Under the pieces are notes generated by a model. It ran no database searches and had not been told where the DNA came from. It saw nothing but the letters and a program-made list of their open reading frames with translations. Made by a program: the position numbers and the translations under genes. From a bacterium (GTDB lineage Bacteria; Patescibacteriota; Patescibacteriia; Patescibacteriales; GWE2-39-37), in the NCBI GenBank assembly GCA_021786695.1, contig JAJYMT010000005.1, forward strand, positions 1-7,273: a stretch of DNA of 7,273 nt. The letters run 5' to 3'. Position 1 is the first letter of the stretch. The number at the start of each line of letters is the position of its first letter. Shown piece after piece: positions 1 through 4,779 of this stretch.

Positions 1-15
1 TCTGACGTGGTTAAA

Positions 16-44
16 AGGATATCGCTAAAATTATCTAATGTCAA
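16..44 (-). promoter_or_regulatory. Sigma70-type promoter for an unseen downstream gene
   Basis: Read on the minus strand, there is a perfect -35 box TTGACA (39-44), a 17-base spacer and a -10 box TATCCT (16-21). Transcription would start near position 9 and run off the left edge. No ATG lies between murG and the edge on this strand, so the gene served begins outside the window. In many dcw clusters murC follows murG, but nothing here shows what comes next. The box match and spacing are seen directly; activity is inferred. Confidence 0.55.
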
Positions 45-103
45 GGGTGTAGTATCTAAAATTATTGTTTGTTTAATAATAGCAAAAATATAAAAAGTTA
101 TCT

Positions 104-1186
104 TCAGTTTTTCAATAGGTTATTCACAATTGCATATACTTGTCCCAGGGCATCCGTCTTCATCACTTTTTTTATATTCCCGGCGTATTCTTTTATAAGA
201 GGCCGATCGGCGATGAACTGCTGCAAAATCTTGGTGAAAATCGTGGCGTCGAGCTCGTCCTGCTTCAATACCAGAGCGGCGCGTTGTTCGTGGAAGACCT
301 GTGCGTTATCTTCCTGATGGCTTCCCGGCATCGGGATAATGATGCACGGCTTGCCGAGCGCCGACAGTTCGGTCAGAGCCCCGATCCCCGCGCGGGTGAT
401 AACGAAATCCGCGGCGGCATAAGCCCAGGAGAGTTCGTCCAAGTTCAAGAATTCATAACTCTGGTAATTATCCGCTTCGATCTTTTCGCCGCTTCTGTTT
501 TTTCCGGTAATATGGATGACCTCGCACCAGTTGGAAATTTCGCCGATACTTTCTTCGACCAGCCGGTTGATGAACGCCGCGCCGGTACCGCCGCCCATGA
601 CGAGCACGACCGGCAGCGAGCCGTCGTCTTTGATCTTTGCCCGGTGCTCTAGATATTTTTCGTAGAGCCGCGGCCGGATCGGATTGCCGGTCCAGACCGC
701 CTTGCGGCCGTAGTCCTTGAGCGATTTTTCAAAGGTGACCGTGATCGCGCGCGCGCAGGGCGCCATCAGGCGGTTGGCGAGTCCGGGCCGCGCGTCCAGC
801 TGATGAATAACGACCGGCACGCGCAAGAGCCAGCCGGCCCAGACGACCGGGACGCTGACAAAACTGCCGGCGGAAAGTATCAGCTCCGGATGCCACTTCC
901 TGATCAGGCGGAGCGAACGGACGAAGCCCGCGGCAGTCAAAAAAATGCCGCTAAAATTTTTCAGCGAAAAATAACGCCGCCATTTGCCGGCCGGTATCGA
1001 TTTGAAGGCGATTCCCTCCTGTTCCGCCATCTCGCGTTCCAAGCCGCCCTCGGTGCCGACCCACAAAAAATTATACTCACCCGCCTCGCTGCGCGCGCGC
1101 AGGCCCTCGGCGATGGCCAGGAGCGGCGTCACCGACCCGCCGGTGCCGCCGCCGGTTAGCAAAATTTTTTTGGTCGCGCGTTCCAT
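104..1186 (-). CDS. murG: MurG, UDP-GlcNAc:undecaprenyl-PP-MurNAc-pentapeptide GlcNAc transferase
   Basis: This GT28-family glycosyltransferase adds GlcNAc from UDP-GlcNAc to lipid I, making lipid II on the cytoplasmic face of the membrane. It has 360 residues, a normal length. The N-terminal acceptor domain opens with the glycine-rich loop TGGGTGGSVTPLLA (11-24). The segment HQLDARPGLANRL (128-140) matches the family's HEQN..PG..N region, and TGNPIRP (166-172) precedes the linker. The C-terminal donor domain starts with GGGTGA (198-203) and holds the nucleotide-sugar site around TRAGIGALTEL (264-274) and HQEDNA (290-295). Several signature residues differ from the textbook form: Ser18 replaces the usual His, HQLD replaces HEQN, and GGGTGA replaces GGSQGA. 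I believe these are typical of Patescibacteria, but that is from memory. The ATG lies 5 bases after the hydrolase stop with no clear Shine-Dalgarno, suggesting translational coupling. Stop codon TGA. Confidence 0.93.
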   Translation of the reverse strand: MERATKKILLTGGGTGGSVTPLLAIAEGLRARSEAGEYNFLWVGTEGGLEREMAEQEGIAFKSIPAGKWRRYFSLKNFSGIFLTAAGFVRSLRLIRKWHPELILSAGSFVSVPVVWAGWLLRVPVVIHQLDARPGLANRLMAPCARAITVTFEKSLKDYGRKAVWTGNPIRPRLYEKYLEHRAKIKDDGSLPVVLVMGGGTGAAFINRLVEESIGEISNWCEVIHITGKNRSGEKIEADNYQSYEFLNLDELSWAYAAADFVITRAGIGALTELSALGKPCIIIPMPGSHQEDNAQVFHEQRAALVLKQDELDATIFTKILQQFIADRPLIKEYAGNIKKVMKTDALGQVYAIVNNLLKN

Positions 1187-1191
1187 AATTT

Positions 1192-1767
1192 TTACTGCAA
1201 AATTACTTTCAATAACTCGGGAAATTCCGTCGTCTTCATATCGCTTTCGGTGAAATGGCCCCTACCCTCAAGCTCAATCACCTCGCCGCCCAGCGCTTCA
1301 TGAAATATTTTCATACTTTTTTTACCATCGGCTTCTTCATCATCGGCGGTGAATATTATAATTTTATTCACTCTATCTTTAATTGTTGTATCAATTGCAT
1401 AATTATAAAACTTTGGTCTGAATTCATCATCTTTATCAGCAATTTTCCAGGGAGCGACCAAGATAAGCTTGGAGATTTGTTGCTTGCTTTCTCCAAGCCA
1501 GCGCACCAAAAAAGCGCAGCCGCAACTATGGCCGACCAGCACTGTATTTTTGTCAACGGCAGATTTTTCAAACTCTGTTTTAAACTTTTCATAATCAGGA
1601 TGCCAAGGAGTCGGCATCAGCGGCGCTACGACTTCAATATTTTTTGCGCACAGTTGTTGCACCAGCCAAGGCAACCAATGCTTATCATAGGTTCTGGTTT
1701 CTGGGCTCATGGCTTTTTCAGCATTTGATGGACAGCCATGAATGATGATGACTTTTTTTATGACCAT
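1192..1767 (-). CDS. Small alpha/beta hydrolase, RBBP9/YdeN-like
   Basis: This is a 191-residue single-domain alpha/beta hydrolase, probably cytoplasmic, with unknown substrate. Beta-strand 1 and the oxyanion region are KKVIIIHGCPSN (4-15). The nucleophile elbow is VGHSCG (78-83) with Ser81. The acid is probably Asp142 or Asp143 in TADDE (140-144), and His171 sits in GRGHF (169-173). Length, order and spacing fit the RBBP9/YdeN (serine hydrolase) family. I chose the ATG at 1767; an in-frame GTG at 1836 would add 23 residues, but that extension is translated from a palindrome and a tandem repeat and looks artefactual. The gene is about 41% GC by hand count, while 180 sampled bases of murG gave about 63%. 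It interrupts the usual ftsW-murG order. It has no recognised role in peptidoglycan synthesis, and its presence suggests insertion into the cluster. The family call is fairly sure; the physiological role is not known. Confidence 0.82.
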   Translation of the reverse strand: MVIKKVIIIHGCPSNAEKAMSPETRTYDKHWLPWLVQQLCAKNIEVVAPLMPTPWHPDYEKFKTEFEKSAVDKNTVLVGHSCGCAFLVRWLGESKQQISKLILVAPWKIADKDDEFRPKFYNYAIDTTIKDRVNKIIIFTADDEEADGKKSMKIFHEALGGEVIELEGRGHFTESDMKTTEFPELLKVILQ

Positions 1768-1790
1768 AGAATTCGCACTCTTACCCCTGG

Positions 1791-1811
1791 ATTGCGGCTC
1801 AAGGCCGCAAT
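1791..1811. repeat. GC-rich palindrome, REP-like
   Basis: Two perfect 8-base arms, ATTGCGGC (1791-1798) and GCCGCAAT (1804-1811), flank a 5-base loop, TCAAG. The element is preceded by CCCCTGG. It sits in the gap between ftsW and the hydrolase. It resembles dispersed palindromic (REP-like) elements of the form CCTGGATTGCGGCTCAAG that recur in many bacterial genomes; that likeness is from memory. No T-run follows on either strand, so it is not a classical intrinsic terminator, though as RNA it could stall 3'-end decay. Confidence 0.6.
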
Positions 1812-1826
1812 AACAACCAAAAGAAA

Positions 1827-1859
1827 CACTGTTCACTGTTCACTGTTCACTGTTCACTG
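1827..1859. repeat. Heptamer tandem repeat (CACTGTT), 4.7 copies
   Basis: Four perfect copies of CACTGTT (1827-1833, 1834-1840, 1841-1847, 1848-1854) are followed by a partial CACTG (1855-1859). On the minus strand the unit reads AACAGTG. The array overlaps the end of ftsW: the last Gln codon (CAG) and the TGA stop come from the first partial unit. Because 7 is not a multiple of 3, the minus-strand array carries TGA in all three frames. I recall similar GTGAACA arrays in Patescibacteria intergenic regions; this needs a genome search. Confidence 0.9.
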
Positions 1860-3002
1860 ACTTCTCGTCTGTTTACTGATATTTATCAACACCCCGAGAG
1901 CGATGAGCGCCGCCATGATCGCCGAGCCGCCGAAGCTGATGAACGGCAAGGGCACGCCGGTCATGGGCAATAAATTGCTCATGCCGCCGATATTGATCAG
2001 TGCCTGCACGGCGAGCCAGGTGGAGATGCCGAGCGCCAGGGTCTTGCCGAAATTGTCCGGCGCGCGCTTGGCGATACGCACGCCGCGCCAAAAGAGGAAA
2101 ATAAAACCGGCAACGATCGCCAGAGAAAAAAACAAGCCGAGTTCCTCACTGATGATCGCGAAAATCGAGTCGCCAGACACCTCGGGCAGATACATCATCT
2201 TCTGGCGCGACTCGCCGAATCCGCGGCCCCACAGTCCGCCCGAACCGATGGCGATCAGCGCCTGATTCACCTGGTAGCAGGCGCTGTCGGCCTTGCCGGA
2301 CGGCTCGAGATAGCAGTTGATGCGGTCCATCTGGTACGGCATGGCTTTGACGGCCAGGAGCAGAAACAAAAAACCGAGCGCGCCCAGGCCCAAAAGATGC
2401 TTCAAATTCCCTCCGCTCACATAAAATACCGTAAGTGAAACGACCAGAATGATGAAAAAAGTGCCGAAATCCGGCTGTTTGAGCATCAGGATCGCAATCA
2501 GGCCGAGTACCGACAGAAACGGCAACAGCCCTTGCGAAAAATCCTCCAGCTGTTTCTGTTTGCGGCCCTCGAGCCAGCCGGCCAGATAGATCAGGAAGGT
2601 CAGTTTTACCAACTCTGACGGCTGCAGCGAAAAGCCGAAGACGTTGATCCAACTGCGCGCCTTGAAGTTGGCGGCGGACGATAATCCGGGCACGAACACC
2701 AGAACCAAGAGCAGAACCGAGACCACCAGCATCCAAAAAGACAGCCGGCGCAAATTATGGTAATTATATCGGCTAAAAAAATAACAGCCCAAAACGCCGA
2801 TCAGGAGCGCCTCCAGCTGATGCTTTAAAAAATAGTAGCCGTCGTGATAACGGAGGTAGGCATAGCCGCCCGAGGCGCTGGTCAGCATCACCAATCCGAA
2901 CAGGATGATGCCGATGACCGTCAGGATCAGGATTTTATCCGGCTCGTGGCCTTCGACGCGAATGCTTAGAAATTTTTCAATTTTTTGTTTCAGCTTCGTC
3001 AT
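1854..3002 (-). CDS. ftsW: FtsW, SEDS-family septal peptidoglycan glycosyltransferase
   Basis: This polytopic SEDS protein polymerises lipid II into glycan strands at the division site, with a class B PBP as partner. It has 382 residues and about ten hydrophobic segments. Family motifs appear in order: SWINVFGFSLQPSE (117-130); KQPDFGT (175-181), with Asp178; NQALIAIGSGGLWG (246-259) leading to SRQKMMYLPE (265-274) in the large outer loop; FAIISEELGL (281-290); and TGVPLPFISFGGS (348-360) near the end. The last motif and the setting beside mraY and murG favour FtsW over RodA. I chose the ATG at 3002; an upstream in-frame TTG at 3017 lies inside the AT-rich repeat and adds only five residues. 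No Shine-Dalgarno is visible, since the upstream sequence is entirely repeat. Cys230 and Cys242 in the outer loop could form a disulfide. Stop codon TGA comes from the heptamer array. Confidence 0.93.
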   Translation of the reverse strand: MTKLKQKIEKFLSIRVEGHEPDKILILTVIGIILFGLVMLTSASGGYAYLRYHDGYYFLKHQLEALLIGVLGCYFFSRYNYHNLRRLSFWMLVVSVLLLVLVFVPGLSSAANFKARSWINVFGFSLQPSELVKLTFLIYLAGWLEGRKQKQLEDFSQGLLPFLSVLGLIAILMLKQPDFGTFFIILVVSLTVFYVSGGNLKHLLGLGALGFLFLLLAVKAMPYQMDRINCYLEPSGKADSACYQVNQALIAIGSGGLWGRGFGESRQKMMYLPEVSGDSIFAIISEELGLFFSLAIVAGFIFLFWRGVRIAKRAPDNFGKTLALGISTWLAVQALINIGGMSNLLPMTGVPLPFISFGGSAIMAALIALGVLINISKQTRSQ

Positions 3003-3115
3003 TAATGCAAAAATCAAAATGCAAAAATCAAAATGACAATTTAAAATGCAAAATGTAATTGAAAATTTTTTATTTTACAATGTCATTTTACACTTTGATT
3101 TTTACATTTTGCATT
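3003..3115. repeat. AT-rich intergenic element with nested direct and inverted repeats
   Basis: The whole mraY-ftsW gap is one low-complexity element. ATGCAAAAATCAAA occurs twice in tandem (3005-3018, 3019-3032). A perfect 14-base inverted pair is AATGCAAAATGTAA (3045-3058) with its complement at 3102-3115. A second, overlapping set pairs 3023-3032 (AAAAATCAAA) with 3094-3103, and 3030-3038 (AAAATGACA) with 3081-3089. The transcript could therefore fold into alternative long AU-rich hairpins between the two genes. It just touches the mraY stop codon on one side and abuts the ftsW ATG on the other. Similar AAAATGCAAAAT-type filler occurs in Patescibacteria as I remember it. No protein is encoded. 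Confidence 0.8.
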
Positions 3116-4167
3116 CAATACGCCTTATCCAGTAAAAATACCACCAGCCCCAAGACCGCGCTCACGCCGCCGATCACCCAGAAACGCATCACGATCTTCG
3201 GCTCCGGCCAGCCGATCGCTTCGAAGTGGTGATGGATCGGCGAAGACAAGAAGACCTTTTTGCCGCCCCTGAGCTTCTTTGAAGTGAGTTGGATAATCAC
3301 CGACGCCGACTCGACCAGGAAAACCAGGCCGACCAGAGGCAGAATCAAGGCGCTGTTGGTCAGCATGGCGATCACGCCCAGGGTCACGCCCAGCCCCATC
3401 GATCCGGTGTCGCCCATGAAAAAGCGCGCCGGATTGATGTTAAACCAAAGAAAAGCCAAAAGCGCGCCGACGATCACCGCGCAAAAAGTGGCCAAGTCGT
3501 AACGGCCGGTGGCAAAGGCGATCACGCCGTAGGCCGCGAAACTGGTCATCAGGATGCCTCCGGCCAGTCCGTCCAAACCGTCGGTCTCATTGACCGAAAA
3601 AGAGGTGGCGACGATCACGAAGATGAAGATCGGAATATACCGCCAACCGACCTGGAAATTCCCCAGGAACGGCACGTGGAAAGTGTCCCAATCGAGCTTG
3701 AAATAAAACCACAGGGCGCCGATGGCCGCGATCAAAGTATAAATAATCAGGCGGTGGCGGACCTTCAAGCCGCCGCCGCCGAACACGCCCTTGCCGCGGA
3801 CATCGAGCCAATCGTCAAACCAGCCGACCAGAGCGGTCGCCACCAGCGCGCCCAGGGGCAAGAGCGTCTCTTTGCGCGACAAAAAATTCATTCTGGCAAG
3901 GAACGAATCCGGGAAAAACCGCCCCAGATAATAAAAAACCAACGAGAAAATCAAAACCGTCACCCAGATCAAGAGGCCGCCCATCACGGGCGTGCCCGCC
4001 TTGCCGGCGTGTAATTTGGAAAAGATCGGCGTCGCGCCGCCGTTACGGATGCTCTTGCCCATCTTGTATTTGTACAAAAAATGGGTGAGGAGCGGCGTCC
4101 AGGCGATGGCGAAACCGAAGGCCAGCGCCGACAGAATCAAAATCCTGAGCAAATAAAATTCCTGCAT
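3115..4167 (-). CDS. mraY: MraY, phospho-MurNAc-pentapeptide translocase
   Basis: This integral membrane enzyme transfers phospho-MurNAc-pentapeptide from UDP to undecaprenyl phosphate, giving lipid I. It has 350 residues, a normal length, with about ten membrane segments. Motifs in order: KLHAGKAGTPVMGG (51-64); the metal-site pair DD at 118-119 in GWFDDWLDV; NETDGLDGLAGG (193-204); FFMGDTGSMGLG (249-260), with Asp253; and SPIHHHFE (309-316), the MraY-specific histidine motif that separates it from WecA-type enzymes. The usual DDxxK pattern reads DDWLD here, so the Lys is replaced by Asp122. The ATG start is well supported by AAGGAG nine bases upstream. The gene follows the 139-residue membrane protein by 31 bases. 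No murD follows; the AT-rich repeat and then ftsW come next. Stop codon TGA. Confidence 0.95.
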   Translation of the reverse strand: MQEFYLLRILILSALAFGFAIAWTPLLTHFLYKYKMGKSIRNGGATPIFSKLHAGKAGTPVMGGLLIWVTVLIFSLVFYYLGRFFPDSFLARMNFLSRKETLLPLGALVATALVGWFDDWLDVRGKGVFGGGGLKVRHRLIIYTLIAAIGALWFYFKLDWDTFHVPFLGNFQVGWRYIPIFIFVIVATSFSVNETDGLDGLAGGILMTSFAAYGVIAFATGRYDLATFCAVIVGALLAFLWFNINPARFFMGDTGSMGLGVTLGVIAMLTNSALILPLVGLVFLVESASVIIQLTSKKLRGGKKVFLSSPIHHHFEAIGWPEPKIVMRFWVIGGVSAVLGLVVFLLDKAY

Positions 4168-4176
4168 AATCGATTG

Positions 4177-4182
4177 CTCCTT
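4177..4182 (-). promoter_or_regulatory. Strong ribosome binding site of mraY
   Basis: AAGGAG on the minus strand, nine bases before the mraY ATG at 4167. It fixes the mraY start and is the only textbook Shine-Dalgarno I found in the window, showing that the host does use this signal. Confidence 0.85.
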
Positions 4183-4198
4183 GTCTCGGGGTTACCCC

Positions 4199-4618
4199 CT
4201 ATTGATAGTTAATTAGATACAAAAAATACTCGCTTACCAGGATCAGCAGATTGACGGCGAGCGCGCCGGCGAATAGAAGATTGGAAATGATTTTGTCCGG
4301 GCGATAACGGGAAACGGCGTAAACCAGATAAAAATTAAGAGCCAGAACGACCGTTGCGGATACGGGCAGCAAAAAAACATTGTATCCTTCGCCGAGATAG
4401 TCCACGCCGAAATCCACATTGTAATGAAGTATCAGGGTGCCTTGAGCCGCCAGGCGATAAACGACCGCGCTTGCGGCCCAAACAAAGAGGTTGGCAAGCA
4501 GGTTAGCCGCCAGATAAATCTTGTGCTGGCGTGAATTCAGTAGCACTAAAATAAAATCGGCAAATCGTTGCTTTGCCAAATCCGCGTAATTCAAAATTGT
4601 AGACCAGGTGATTGCCAT
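4199..4618 (-). CDS. Unknown three-helix membrane protein heading the cell-wall cluster
   Basis: I do not recognise a named family. With the start at 4618 the protein has 139 residues: a short amphipathic N-terminus (1-32, containing KQRFADFILVLL), then three hydrophobic segments at about 35-55, 80-102 and 110-135. Between segments one and two lies a polar stretch, LHYNVDFGVDYLGEGYN (64-80), the most motif-like part. It loosely recalls the HfN.sG..d.yG loop of DUF1648 proteins, which is only a suggestion. An in-frame ATG at 4687 would add 23 residues, but that start lies upstream of the predicted promoter, so I prefer 4618. The gene is first in the transcription unit and 31 bases ahead of mraY, a position where mraZ, mraW or ftsL might be expected. 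Co-expression suggests a link to envelope growth or division, but no function can be read from the sequence. Stop codon TAG. Confidence 0.75.
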   Translation of the reverse strand: MAITWSTILNYADLAKQRFADFILVLLNSRQHKIYLAANLLANLFVWAASAVVYRLAAQGTLILHYNVDFGVDYLGEGYNVFLLPVSATVVLALNFYLVYAVSRYRPDKIISNLLFAGALAVNLLILVSEYFLYLINYQ

Positions 4619-4637
4619 TGCTCGTTTTTGTACCGAT

Positions 4638-4666
4638 ATTTTACCACATTTCGGATCAAAAAACAA
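4638..4666 (-). promoter_or_regulatory. Promoter of the cell-wall cluster
   Basis: On the minus strand, a -35-like box TTGTTT (4661-4666) is followed after exactly 17 bases by a -10 box TAAAAT (4638-4643, five of six matches to TATAAT). The start would be near 4631, giving a leader of only about 13 bases before the ATG at 4618. No strong Shine-Dalgarno lies in that leader. It would drive the small membrane protein, mraY and possibly all genes to murG. Confidence 0.5.
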
Positions 4667-4727
4667 AATAAAAAACCGGGACGGCATTGAACGGTTCGCC
4701 GGCTGGCGCCGAAAATTGAATTTATCC

Positions 4728-4757
4728 TTGTGGCTGAGAGGTTTTTTGTGGTATAAT
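4728..4757 (+). promoter_or_regulatory. Extended -10 promoter of the pilus genes
   Basis: A perfect TATAAT (4752-4757) is preceded by TGG (4749-4751), making an extended -10 element. A partial -35 box TTGTGG (4728-4733) lies 18 bases upstream. Transcription would start near 4764, about 16 bases before the pilB ATG. The leader shows no Shine-Dalgarno. Confidence 0.7.
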
Positions 4758-4779
4758 AATCACATATTAACACTACCCG

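Noticed and set aside
61..80. Possible murG terminator, ATTATT-8-AATAAT
   Set aside because: The stem has six A-T pairs only and a short T-run, too weak to call.
140..652. Plus-strand frame opposite murG; also 2146-2736 in another minus frame within ftsW
   Set aside because: Both overlap well-supported genes and show no domain or ribosome site.
1136..1172. GC-rich stretch followed by a T-run inside murG, looking like a terminator on the plus strand
   Set aside because: It encodes the GGGTGG loop and the preceding Lys codons of murG; no matching stem of good length forms.
1768..1836. N-terminal extension of the hydrolase from a GTG at 1836
   Set aside because: The 23 extra residues are translated from the heptamer array and the palindrome, and the domain begins directly after the ATG at 1767.
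1827..1859. Possible CRISPR array
   Set aside because: The units are 7 bases long with no spacers, and no cas gene is present.
3289..4014. Long plus-strand reading frame opposite mraY (241 codons)
   Set aside because: It is antisense to a gene with all MraY motifs, its product is rich in Gln, Arg and His in the way of shadow frames, and it has no recognisable domain.
104..4167. Possible UGA recoding (genetic code 25)
   Set aside because: TGA ends murG, ftsW and mraY exactly at family-typical lengths, and no in-frame TGA is needed inside any gene.
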